From contig NZ_CP108352.1 of assembly GCF_036237275.1 (NCBI RefSeq), positions 4,836,001 through 4,900,000 on the forward strand: DNA of 64,000 nt. Direction: 5' to 3'. Shown here in pieces: positions 55,197-63,256 of this stretch. The position numbers and the translations under genes are program-made. Position 1 is the stretch's first letter, and each line of letters begins with the position of its first letter. Below the pieces are notes generated by a model. That model saw only the letters and a list, made by a program, of their open reading frames with translations. It ran no database searches and was not told the DNA's origin. The DNA comes from Streptomyces sp. NBC_01353. GTDB lineage: Bacteria; Actinomycetota; Actinomycetes; Streptomycetales; Streptomycetaceae.

Positions 55197-57335
55197 TCAC
55201 CACCCCGCCGGATCCCGCCCGTCCACGGCGAACACGGACCCGTCGGGCGCGCTCCCGAACACCTTCTCCCCGGCGACGACGGGCGCGGGCACGGTGGTCG
55301 CGTACCCGAGCCTGCCGTCCCCGAGCCGAGGCTTCGTCTGCCCGATGAGCGCACCACGCACGGTGTCGACGGCGATCAGCCGCCCGTCGGCCGCGGAGAG
55401 ATAGAGCCGCCCGCCGGGCGCGGGCACAGGGACGGAGACGTTGCCGGCGGCGGTCTCCAACTCCCAGACCACGGGCCCGGCAGGGCCGGCGGCGGTGTCG
55501 AGGGCGATGAGCCGGCCGGCGGAGTCGAGGAGGTAGGCGGTGTCGCCGTGGACGGCGATCTTGGGATTGTCGAGGGGGTAGGGGAGGGCGGTTCGGCGGA
55601 CGGAGCCGTCGGTGGGGTCGTAGCGGACGATCGCGTCGGTCTGCGAGTCGGCGTTCGACGAGCGCAGGAACACCACGCCGTTCCCGCCCGCGCCCACGGG
55701 AACGAGATCGCCCGCGAGCCGCCGCTGCCAGACGATCTTGCCGTCGGTCGGCCGCAGGGCGCCGAGCGCTGTACGGGTGGAGCCGCCGGTGCTCTCGAAG
55801 ACGGGCACGAGGCCCGACGTCCCGTCGTACGGGCCGAATCGGGGTGCGGTGAAGCCGCGGAGGGAGTGCTTCCAACGCTGCTTCCCGGTGGAACCGTCGA
55901 CGGCCCTGACCGCCGCGGAGGAGGTCGGGAAGAGCAGGGTGTCCCCGGCGGGGTTGGCGCCTTCCTGGCGGGCGGCGGCGTCGGTGTCCCAGGCCGGAGC
56001 GCCTTGGTCCGCGGTGTAGGTCTTCAGGGTCCCGTCGGCGGCGACGGCGCCGAGCAGGCCGCCGGAGGGCACCGGGGGTGCGGCGGGCTCGCCGACTGCT
56101 CCGGGGCGTGACCAGAGCACCCGGCCGGTCGCCGGGTCGAGCCGCGTGAGCGCCACGCCCCGAACGGAGCAGTAGAGGGCGTCGGCCGTGGAGGTGCAGG
56201 CCGGGGTGGCCAGGTCGCCGTCCTTCTGCAACACGGTCTGCCAGCCCTCGAAGGCGGCGGCCGCCTGGGCCGGTCCCTGCCGGGGCCGGGGGTCTCCTCC
56301 GCCACCGGCGCTCAGCGCCACGAACGCCCCGCCGGCCGCGAGGACGGCGAGCGCGGCGGCGGCCACGACCGACGGCCGAAGCCGTCGACGGGCGCGCGGG
56401 GCCGACGCCCGCACGGGCGTGTCCGCGTCCCAGGACCCCGACGGCCCGGGCACGGGCTCGGGCAGGGTGGGGGGTCGCCGCTGGGCGGGTATGAACGCCG
56501 CCGCCTCGTACGAGGGCGGCAGCAGCGCCGCCATGATCTCGGCCGGGGTCGGGCGATCCGCCGGCTCCTTGGCGAGGCAGCGCGCGACGAGGGGAGCGAG
56601 CTCGTCCGGAACCCCCGTCAGATCCGGATCGTCGTGGACGACCTGGTACGCGACGATGTACGGGCTGTCGGAGTCGAACGGTCCGTGCCCCGTGGCCGCG
56701 TGGACGAGCACGGAGCCGAGCGCGAAGACGTCCGCCGCCGGGCCGACCTCGCGGGGGCGCTGGAACTGCTCGGGGGCCATGAACGGCGGCGACCCGATCA
56801 ACTTCCCCGTCTCCGTGTGCAGATCGCTGTCCATCGGCCGGGAGATGCCGAAGTCGATGACCTTCGGTCCGGTGTCGGTGAGCAGGACGTTGCTGGGCTT
56901 GAGGTCTCGGTGGACGACGCCGGCCCGGTGGATGTCGCGCAGCGCCTCGGAGAGTCCGGCGGTCAGCCGGCGCAGTTCGGCGGGGGACAGGGGGCCGTTC
57001 CGCTTCACCTGGTCGGCGAGGGTGGGACCGGGGACGTAGAGGGTCGCCATCCAGGGACGTACGGCGTCGGGGTCGGCGTCGACGACGGGCGCGGTGAAGG
57101 CGCCGCTGACCCGCCGCGCGGCGGCCACCTCCTGGCGGAAACGGGCCCTGAACTCCGGGTCCTCCGCGTACTGTCCGTGCACCACCTTGACCGCGAGCCG
57201 TAGCCCGGAGGCGGAGGTGGCCAGATGGACGACGCCCATGCCACCCGCGCCGAGACAGGCCTGGAGACGGTAGCCGCCCGCGTACTCAGGTTCTTCCGCA
57301 TCCCGGTCGGCACCGGTCCTGCGCAACGGCGGCAT
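55197..57335 (-). CDS. Ser/Thr protein kinase with extracytoplasmic PQQ-like beta-propeller
   Basis: A 712-residue receptor kinase from the ATG at 57335. Kinase domain: G-loop GAGGMGVVHLA (29-39), Lys50 in LAVKVVH, HRDLKPSNVLL (from 142), DFG at 161-163, and APEQ. A Pro-rich juxtamembrane linker leads to one span (VVAAAALAVLAAGGAFVALS, about 350-370) and an outer beta-propeller of PQQ repeats (VLWSRPGAVG, VWELETAAGNVSVPVPAP) that probably senses a ligand. Similar PknB/PknD-like kinases control wall growth and development in actinomycetes. It is probably a single-gene transcript. Confidence 0.95.
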   Translation of the reverse strand: MPPLRRTGADRDAEEPEYAGGYRLQACLGAGGMGVVHLATSASGLRLAVKVVHGQYAEDPEFRARFRQEVAAARRVSGAFTAPVVDADPDAVRPWMATLYVPGPTLADQVKRNGPLSPAELRRLTAGLSEALRDIHRAGVVHRDLKPSNVLLTDTGPKVIDFGISRPMDSDLHTETGKLIGSPPFMAPEQFQRPREVGPAADVFALGSVLVHAATGHGPFDSDSPYIVAYQVVHDDPDLTGVPDELAPLVARCLAKEPADRPTPAEIMAALLPPSYEAAAFIPAQRRPPTLPEPVPGPSGSWDADTPVRASAPRARRRLRPSVVAAAALAVLAAGGAFVALSAGGGGDPRPRQGPAQAAAAFEGWQTVLQKDGDLATPACTSTADALYCSVRGVALTRLDPATGRVLWSRPGAVGEPAAPPVPSGGLLGAVAADGTLKTYTADQGAPAWDTDAAARQEGANPAGDTLLFPTSSAAVRAVDGSTGKQRWKHSLRGFTAPRFGPYDGTSGLVPVFESTGGSTRTALGALRPTDGKIVWQRRLAGDLVPVGAGGNGVVFLRSSNADSQTDAIVRYDPTDGSVRRTALPYPLDNPKIAVHGDTAYLLDSAGRLIALDTAAGPAGPVVWELETAAGNVSVPVPAPGGRLYLSAADGRLIAVDTVRGALIGQTKPRLGDGRLGYATTVPAPVVAGEKVFGSAPDGSVFAVDGRDPAGW

Positions 57336-57491
57336 AGCCAACCCCCGTGTGGTTCCCCGTTGAGGCCGCGCGCGTGCGCGACGCACGGAGCCTAGTCCAT
57401 GGCGCCCCTGATGTCGGTGGGGCTTGCTAGCCTGCGCGTCGCAGAGAGTGAATCGCAGCGGAGCGCTTTTGCGCCAACGGGGGAGTACACC

Positions 57492-57806
57492 ATGGGTGTT
57501 GACGAGACGAAGGAAGCGGCCACCGCCGCGGAGCTGGACGGGGTGTCCACGATGAGCGTGGTGCGCTACCCGATCGCCCCCGGCTACCGCGTGAACGTGC
57601 GCTCCGGTCCGGGCACGCAGCACCGCATCGTGCGGACGCTGGCCCTGGACGTCCGGGTGCCGATCTACTGCCAGACCCCGGGCGAATGGATCTCCGGCCC
57701 GTACGGCACGACGAACATCTGGGACAACATCGCGTCGGGCGAGTTCATCTCCGACGCGTACGTGAAGACCGGCAGCGACGGCTACGTCGCCAAGCGCTGC
57801 GGCTGA
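57492..57806 (+). CDS. SH3-like protein lacking a signal peptide (paralogue 1)
   Basis: A 104-residue protein, ATG at 57492 after the ribosome site GGGGGAG. The SH3b-type domain (YRVNVRSGPGTQHRIVRTLA, PIYCQTPGEWISGPYGTTNI, DAYVKTGSDGYVAKRCG) is nearly identical in pattern to that of the next gene. Its N-terminus is acidic (MGVDETKEAATAAELDG), with no hydrophobic segment, so it should stay in the cytoplasm even though it keeps both cysteines. An upstream ATG at 57399 does not add a signal peptide. It is 14 bases from its paralogue. Confidence 0.8.
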   Translation: MGVDETKEAATAAELDGVSTMSVVRYPIAPGYRVNVRSGPGTQHRIVRTLALDVRVPIYCQTPGEWISGPYGTTNIWDNIASGEFISDAYVKTGSDGYVAKRCG

Positions 57807-57820
57807 GGGGAGCAAGGGAC

Positions 57821-58216
57821 ATGACCATGCGCAGAAATGCCGCCCTCGCCCTCGGAGGTGCCGTCGCCGCCCTGGCGCTGACGTTCACCGCGGCGGGCAG
57901 TGCCACGGCCGCGTCCGGGACGATGACCACCGGGTATGCCGCGAGCGCCACGGCCGCGACTAGTGTGGCGCGCTACCCGGTCGCGCCCGGTTACCGCGTC
58001 AATGTGCGCTCCGGGCCGGGGACCCAGTACCCGATCGTGCGGGTGCTGAGCATCGGCGTGAGCGTGCCGATCTACTGCCAGAAGCCCGGCGAGACCGTCA
58101 CCGGTCCGTACGGCACCTCCGACATCTGGGACAACATCGCGAGCGGCGAGTACGTCGCGGATGCCTACGTGAACACCGGCCGGGACGGCTACGTCGCCAA
58201 GCGCTGCGGCGGCTGA
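57821..58216 (+). CDS. Secreted SH3-like protein (paralogue 2)
   Basis: A 131-residue exported protein. A Sec signal peptide (MRRNAALALGGAVAALALTF, cleavage near GSATAAS) is followed by an SH3b-type domain (YRVNVRSGPGTQYPIVRVLS, PIYCQKPGETVTGPYGTSDI) ending DGYVAKRCGG. The two cysteines probably pair outside the cell. SH3b domains often bind peptidoglycan peptides. It forms a tandem duplication and probable operon with the upstream cytosolic-looking paralogue. Confidence 0.85.
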   Translation: MTMRRNAALALGGAVAALALTFTAAGSATAASGTMTTGYAASATAATSVARYPVAPGYRVNVRSGPGTQYPIVRVLSIGVSVPIYCQKPGETVTGPYGTSDIWDNIASGEYVADAYVNTGRDGYVAKRCGG

Positions 58217-58290
58217 CCCCTCACCCCCGCGGCGGACCCTTCACTCCCACGGTCGCCCCCTCCGTCGCCACCCCAGGGATAATCGACCTC

Positions 58291-58827
58291 GTGAGCGATG
58301 AAGACCAGACCGCCAAGCCCAGCACCAATGCCAAGGGCGCGGCCGGCGGTACCCCCGCCGGCCCGCAGCCCGAGGAGATCCGATTCTTCGGGACGACGTG
58401 GGTCGACCACAGCGGCAACTACGGGCTGCGCCGCGCCGGACTCGCCGTCGGTGCGCTCGCCGCCGCCGCGGTGGGCTGCTTCGTGCTGCGCTTCGCCTAC
58501 GAGGGTCTTGAGATCGCCGAGGTCGGCGGCATCCTGAACCTGCTCGTGGTCGTCATGTTCGCGATCTGCAGCGCCATCGCCTTCCGCAAGACCTGGGAGA
58601 GCTTCGTCCGCCGCCCCGCCGACCCGGCCCGCGAGGATTCCCTGCGCAGCCTGAAGATGATCGGCTTCATCGGCTCGCTCCTCGCCTACTTCCTCCGCTG
58701 CTTCGTCGAGGCCCCGGGCGAGCAGCTGCGCCGCACGGAGTACGAGACGGCCCGCACCCAGTACGGGAAGCGACGCGGCGCCCGCGCGGGCAACCCGGCG
58801 GCCCGCAAGAAGCGCAAGGGCAAGTAG
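58291..58827 (+). CDS. Conserved small integral membrane protein
   Basis: A 178-residue protein from GTG 58291. An acidic Pro/Gly-rich N-terminus (1-30) and IRFFGTTWVDHSGNYGLRRA are followed by two clear spans (LAVGALAAAAVGCFVLRFAY and ILNLLVVVMFAICSAIAFR) and a third weaker one (MIGFIGSLLAYFLRCFVE). The C-terminus is very basic (KRRGARAGNPAARKKRKGK). No transport or enzyme motif was recognised. Confidence 0.78.
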   Translation: MSDEDQTAKPSTNAKGAAGGTPAGPQPEEIRFFGTTWVDHSGNYGLRRAGLAVGALAAAAVGCFVLRFAYEGLEIAEVGGILNLLVVVMFAICSAIAFRKTWESFVRRPADPAREDSLRSLKMIGFIGSLLAYFLRCFVEAPGEQLRRTEYETARTQYGKRRGARAGNPAARKKRKGK

Positions 58828-58840
58828 CCGGCACCCGCCG

Positions 58841-58867
58841 TACCCGTACCCGTACCCGTACCCGTAC
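58841..58867. repeat. 6-bp microsatellite TACCCG
   Basis: Four perfect copies of TACCCG plus a partial copy, 14 bases after the stop of the membrane-protein gene and before its terminator hairpin. Confidence 0.95.
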
Positions 58868-58888
58868 ACCGACACAGGCAACGCCCTC

Positions 58889-58917
58889 CAGGACGCCCGG
58901 CTCCGCCGGGCGTCCTG
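58889..58917. terminator. Terminator-like hairpin
   Basis: Stem CAGGACGCCCGG / CCGGGCGTCCTG (12 bp) with a five-base loop, between the small membrane-protein gene and the ABC exporter operon. A T-run is absent. Confidence 0.75.
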
Positions 58918-59020
58918 CGCGTTTCCGACGACCCTCGTCAGCCGCATCCGCCGAGATCCCGCCTGCCTCCGCGACCATCGGCCGACCCACCCCGTTCCAA
59001 GCGCCAACCGCCCCCAGCGC

Positions 59021-59063
59021 TTGACGTCCGGACCCCCACGCGCAATATTCATCACATGATGAA
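59021..59063 (+). promoter_or_regulatory. Promoter and start-site palindrome of the ABC exporter operon
   Basis: TTGACG at 59021 is a good -35; AATATT or TATTCA about 17-19 bases on would be the -10, which puts the transcription start at or within a base or two of the ATG at 59056. No ribosome site is present, so a leaderless mRNA is likely. The palindrome TTCATCA-CA-TGATGAA (59048-59063) covers the start and is a candidate operator. Confidence 0.65.
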
Positions 59064-59886
59064 TTACTCCGGCGAGGTCACGCAGCCGGCCATCGTCGCG
59101 CACGGCCTCACCGCCGTGCGAGGCGACCGCACCGTCCTGCGCGGCCTCGACTTCACCGCCCCGGTCGGCCGGATCACCGGCCTCCTCGGCCCCTCCGGCT
59201 GCGGCAAATCCACCCTGATGCGCGCGATCGTCGGCACCCAGGCCCACGTCACCGGCACCCTCCAGGTCCTCGGCCGCCCGGCCGGCGACGCAGCCCTGCG
59301 CTCCCGTATCGGCTACGTCACCCAGGCGCCGTCCGTCTACGACGACCTCACCGTCCGCCAGAACCTCGACTACTTCGCCGCCGTCCTCCTCCCCGGCCGC
59401 GCCCACCGCGAAGACCGCCGCGCGGCCGTCGCCCGGGCCATCGACGACGTCGACCTCGCCTCGCACGCCGACTCCCTCGCCGGCCGGCTCTCCGGCGGCC
59501 AGCGCAGCCGCGTCTCCCTCGCCGTCGCCCTCCTCGGCACCCCCGAGGTCCTCGTCCTCGACGAACCCACCGTCGGCCTCGACCCCGTCCTCCGCCGCGA
59601 CCTGTGGAACCTCTTCCACCGCATCGCCGACGAGCGCGGCGCCGCCATCCTCGTCTCCTCCCACGTCATGGACGAGGCCGAGCGCTGCCACCGGCTGCTC
59701 CTCATGCGCGAAGGCGAGATCCTCGCCGAGGACACCCCCGACGCCCTGCGCCGCCGCAACGACACCGCCACCGTCGAAGAGGCCTTCCTCCACCTCGTCG
59801 ACGCCGCCAACGCCCGCGCGGCCGCACACCTCGACGAGCCCCGGCCGACCCAGGAGTCCCGACCCATCGAGGAGCCCCAGCGATGA
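59056..59886 (+). CDS. ABC exporter ATPase (DrrA/CcmA type)
   Basis: A 276-residue ATPase with Walker A GPSGCGKSTLM, signature LSGGQRSRVSLAVALL, Walker B VLVLDEPTVGLDPVL and H-loop LVSSHVMDEAERCHR. The length and the downstream ABC-2 permease fit drug or lipid exporters. The start is ATG 59056 (a second ATG follows at once); no ribosome site precedes it. It overlaps the permease gene by ATGA. Confidence 0.93.
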   Translation: MMNYSGEVTQPAIVAHGLTAVRGDRTVLRGLDFTAPVGRITGLLGPSGCGKSTLMRAIVGTQAHVTGTLQVLGRPAGDAALRSRIGYVTQAPSVYDDLTVRQNLDYFAAVLLPGRAHREDRRAAVARAIDDVDLASHADSLAGRLSGGQRSRVSLAVALLGTPEVLVLDEPTVGLDPVLRRDLWNLFHRIADERGAAILVSSHVMDEAERCHRLLLMREGEILAEDTPDALRRRNDTATVEEAFLHLVDAANARAAAHLDEPRPTQESRPIEEPQR

Positions 59887-60620
59887 GCACCGCCCGCACC
59901 CTCGCCACCGCCACCCGCGTCCTGCGGCAACTGCGCCACGACCCGCGCTCGATCGCCCTGATGATCCTCGTCCCGTGCGTGATGCTCTTCCTGCTCCGGT
60001 ACGTCTTCGACGGCAGCCCCCGGACATTCGACAACATCGGAGCCTCGCTGCTCGGCATCTTCCCGCTGATCACGATGTTCCTCGTGACCTCGATCGCCAC
60101 CCTGCGCGAACGCACCTCCGGCACCCTGGAACGCCTGCTCGCCATGCCCCTGGGCAAAGGCGACCTCATCGCCGGCTACGCCCTCGCCTTCGGGCTCCTC
60201 GCCATCGTCCAGTCCGCCCTCGCCACCGGCCTCGCCCTCGGCGTCCTCGGCCTCGACGTCGTCGGCTCCCCCTGGCTGCTGCTCCTCGTCGCCCTGCTCG
60301 ACGCCCTCCTCGGCACCGCACTCGGCCTCTTCGTCTCGGCCTTCGCCGCCTCCGAGTTCCAGGCCGTCCAGTTCATGCCGGCCGTGATCTTCCCCCAGCT
60401 GCTGCTCTGCGGCCTCTTCATCGCGCGCGACCAGATGCAGCCCGTCCTCGAAGGGATCTCCAACGCGCTGCCCATGTCGTACGCCGTCGACGGCATGAAC
60501 GAGGTCCTCCGGCACCCCGACATCACCGGCGCCTTCGTCCTCGACGCCCTCGTCGTCGCCGGCTGCGCATTGCTCGTCCTCACCCTCGGCGCCGCGACCC
60601 TCCGCCGCCGCACCGCCTGA
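59883..60620 (+). CDS. ABC-2-type exporter permease
   Basis: A 245-residue membrane protein with six spans and the ABC-2 pattern: an N-terminal amphipathic stretch (TRVLRQLRHDPRSIALM), SIATLRERTSGTLERLLAMP in the cytoplasmic coupling region and FMPAVIFPQLLLCGLFIAR. It is translationally coupled to the ATPase gene (ATGA) and completes the exporter, probably as a dimer. Substrate unknown. Confidence 0.93.
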   Translation: MSTARTLATATRVLRQLRHDPRSIALMILVPCVMLFLLRYVFDGSPRTFDNIGASLLGIFPLITMFLVTSIATLRERTSGTLERLLAMPLGKGDLIAGYALAFGLLAIVQSALATGLALGVLGLDVVGSPWLLLLVALLDALLGTALGLFVSAFAASEFQAVQFMPAVIFPQLLLCGLFIARDQMQPVLEGISNALPMSYAVDGMNEVLRHPDITGAFVLDALVVAGCALLVLTLGAATLRRRTA

Positions 60621-60739
60621 CCGCCCCTCGGACGCCCGCACCGCGCGAACCCGCGCGGTGCGAGGATGTTCCTGCACGTGGACGAAGTGTCCACGCAGAT
60701 GGACCGGCACATGCCCCTTCCGGCGAGGTGAACAGAGCC

Positions 60740-61549
60740 ATGACCCAAACCGTCGCAGTCCTCGGCACCGGCAAGATCGGTGAAGCGCTCCTCAGCGGCA
60801 TGATCCGAGCCGGCTGGCGCCCCGCCAACCTCCTCGTCACCGCCCGCCGCACCGAGCGCGCCGAAGAACTGCGCGCCCGCTACGGCGTCGAGCCCGTCAC
60901 CAACGCCGAGGCCGCCAAGCGCGCCGACACCCTCATCCTCGCCGTGAAGCCCCAGGACATGGGCCGCCTCCTCGACGAACTCGCCCCCCACGTCAGCGCC
61001 GACCGCCTCGTCATCAGCGCCGCCGCCGGCATCCCCACCTCCTTCATCGAGGAACGGCTCACCGCCGGCACCCCCGTCGTCCGCGTCATGCCCAACACAC
61101 CCGTCCTCGTCGACGAGGGCATGTCCGTCATCTCCGGCGGCAGCCACGCCACCTCCGAGCACCTCGTCCACGCAGAGGAGATCTTCGGAGGCGTCGGCAA
61201 GACGCTGCGCGTCCCCGAGTCCCAGCAGGACGCCGCCACCGCCCTCTCCGGCTCCGGCCCGGCCTACTTCTACTTCCTCGTCGAGGCCATGACCGATGCC
61301 GGCATCCTCCTCGGCCTGCCCCGCGCCCAGGCCCACGACCTGATCGTCCAGGCCGCCATCGGCGCCGCCGTGATGCTCCGCGACAGCGGCGAACACCCGG
61401 TCAAGCTCCGCGAGGCCGTCACCTCCCCCGCCGGCACCACCATCAGCGCCATCCGCGAGCTGGAGAACCACGGCGTACGGGCCGCCCTCATCGCCGCCCT
61501 CGAAGCCGCCCGCGACCGCAGCCGCGAGCTCGCCTCCGGCAACGGCTGA
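60740..61549 (+). CDS. proC: Pyrroline-5-carboxylate reductase
   Basis: A 269-residue NAD(P)H enzyme for the last step of proline synthesis. The start is ATG 60740 (a GTG four codons upstream is possible). Motifs: VAVLGTGKIGEALLSGMIRA (Rossmann), ILAVKPQDM, VVRVMPNTPVLVDEGMS, ALSGSGPAYFYFLVEAM and the C-terminal signature LREAVTSPAGTTISAI. The gap before it contains a hairpin (CGCACCGCGCG/CGCGCGGTGCG, about 60638-60662), so it is probably transcribed separately from the ABC exporter. Confidence 0.96.
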   Translation: MTQTVAVLGTGKIGEALLSGMIRAGWRPANLLVTARRTERAEELRARYGVEPVTNAEAAKRADTLILAVKPQDMGRLLDELAPHVSADRLVISAAAGIPTSFIEERLTAGTPVVRVMPNTPVLVDEGMSVISGGSHATSEHLVHAEEIFGGVGKTLRVPESQQDAATALSGSGPAYFYFLVEAMTDAGILLGLPRAQAHDLIVQAAIGAAVMLRDSGEHPVKLREAVTSPAGTTISAIRELENHGVRAALIAALEAARDRSRELASGNG

Positions 61550-61561
61550 CCGGCCCCCGGC

Positions 61562-62176
61562 CTACGCGGCGGCCGCGCCCTTCAGCACGTCCTCCGTCGA
61601 CACGACCCGGGCGAACCGCCCGCCATGCAACGACACCGCCGTCGCCCGGGTCAGCTCCTCCGCCGTAGCCGCCCACCCGAACGGCCCTTCCAGGTCGAAC
61701 GTGTGCATCGCGTCCAGCGGAAACACCACGTCGTACCCGAGGTTCCCGCCCATCCGCGCCGTCGTCTCGTTGCACATGTTCGTCTGGATCCCGACGATCA
61801 CGATCTGCGCACGCTGTCCATCAGCGGCTCCGCCGCGGGCCTCCCCCTTCAGCCAGTCGTCCAGCGACGGCTCCCCGTAGAACGCCGAGTTCACGCTCTT
61901 CGTCACCAGCAGCTCCCGCCCGCTGCCCTTCCCCCTCCGCTCCTCGACGAAGTCCTTGAAGTCGTTCCCCACATGCCCCACCCGCAGCGGGGACCGCGAC
62001 CCGGCCGGCGAATCGTGCCGTACGAACACGACCGGCCGCCCCGTCTCCTGCCACAGATCGATCAGTGCCGCGATGTTCCCCTCGGCGGCCGGGTTGTTCC
62101 GCTTCCCCCAGAACTCCTCCTCGAAGCCCTTCTGTACATCGACGACAACCAGCGCTGCGCTCTGTGCGATCTCCAT
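61562..62176 (-). CDS. Isochorismatase-family cysteine hydrolase
   Basis: A 204-residue enzyme from the ATG at 62176 (a GTG two codons upstream is possible). The triad positions are visible: Asp in ALVVVDVQKGF, Lys in LLVTKSVNSAFYG and Cys in VGIQTNMCNETTARMG. Family members include nicotinamidase-like and other amide or ester hydrolases; the substrate is not determined. It is divergent from the GlxA-type regulator, which is often how DJ-1/AraC regulators are paired with their target genes. Confidence 0.9.
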   Translation of the reverse strand: MEIAQSAALVVVDVQKGFEEEFWGKRNNPAAEGNIAALIDLWQETGRPVVFVRHDSPAGSRSPLRVGHVGNDFKDFVEERRGKGSGRELLVTKSVNSAFYGEPSLDDWLKGEARGGAADGQRAQIVIVGIQTNMCNETTARMGGNLGYDVVFPLDAMHTFDLEGPFGWAATAEELTRATAVSLHGGRFARVVSTEDVLKGAAAA

Positions 62177-62251
62177 GCCCACGATGCTGCCGCCCGCGCA
62201 CCTCTCTTTCCAGAGGAGAGAAAGTCAGCGATCGATGGTTTACTGCCACTC

Positions 62252-63256
62252 ATGCCGACGGCCCCCGTGGAACCCCAGCGCATCGCCCTGATCTCCTTCC
62301 CCGGCATCCGCGCCTTCGACATCTCGGTCATCACCGAGGTCTGGGGCAGCGGACGCCACATCCGCGGCGTCCCTCCCTTCGAACTCCGCCGCGTCGCGGC
62401 CGACCCGGCCACCCCCATCCCCCTCCGCGGCGGCCTCACCCTCACCCCCGACCGCCCCCTCGACTGGCTCGCCCGGGCCGACCTCGTCCTCGTCCCCGGC
62501 ATCGAGGACCCCGACGCCGACACACCCGCCCCCGTCCTCGAAGCCCTCCGCCGGGCCCATGCCGCCGGTACCCCCGTCGCCTCCCTCTGCGCGGGAGCCT
62601 TCGTCCTGGCGCAGGCCGGGCTCCTCGACGGCCGCCGCGCGGTCACCCACTGGCACCTCGCCCAGACCCTCGCCGCCCGGCACCCTCAGATCACCGTCGA
62701 GCCCGACGCCCTCTTCGTCGAGGACTCCGGTATCTGGACCTCGGCAGGCACCGCCGCCGGCATCGACCTCTGTCTCCACCTCGTCCGCACCGCCCACGGA
62801 GCCGAAGCCGCCGCCACGATCGCCCGCTCGATGGTCACCGCCCCCTTCCGCACCGGCACCCAGGCCCAATTCATCGAGCACCCCACACCCCGAGCCGACC
62901 GTGATGCCGACGCCCTCGCCGCCGTCCGCTCCTACGCCCTCGCCCACCTCGACGAGCCCCACACCGTCGCGAGCCTGGCCGCCCGCGCGGATATGTCGTC
63001 ACGCACCTTCGCCCGCCACTTCCAGGCCACCACCGGAACCACCCCTCTCCACTGGCTCATCACCCAGCGCATCGCCGCCGCCCAGAAACTCCTCGAACTC
63101 ACCGACCACCCCCTCCCCGAAGTCGCCCGCCGCGCGGGCTTCGGCAGCGAGGTCACGATGCGCCAGCACTTCGCCTCGCACCTCGCCACCAGCCCGCGCG
63201 ACTACCGCCACGCCTTCCGTCACCCGGCGGCCGGCATCAACCCGATCGCTCGATAG
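62252..63256 (+). CDS. GlxA-family transcriptional regulator (DJ-1/PfpI domain plus AraC helix-turn-helix)
   Basis: A 334-residue regulator. The N-terminal class-I amidotransferase-like domain has VASLCAGAFVLAQAGLLDGR, with the Cys of the DJ-1 nucleophile elbow, and RRAVTHWHLA. The C-terminal AraC domain is TVASLAARADMSSRTFARHF, TPLHWLITQRIAAAQKLLEL, then VARRAGFGSEVTMRQHFASH. It probably senses a metabolite or reactive species and controls the divergent isochorismatase gene. Its 3' end overlaps the convergent trpS gene by 37 bases. Confidence 0.92.
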   Translation: MPTAPVEPQRIALISFPGIRAFDISVITEVWGSGRHIRGVPPFELRRVAADPATPIPLRGGLTLTPDRPLDWLARADLVLVPGIEDPDADTPAPVLEALRRAHAAGTPVASLCAGAFVLAQAGLLDGRRAVTHWHLAQTLAARHPQITVEPDALFVEDSGIWTSAGTAAGIDLCLHLVRTAHGAEAAATIARSMVTAPFRTGTQAQFIEHPTPRADRDADALAAVRSYALAHLDEPHTVASLAARADMSSRTFARHFQATTGTTPLHWLITQRIAAAQKLLELTDHPLPEVARRAGFGSEVTMRQHFASHLATSPRDYRHAFRHPAAGINPIAR

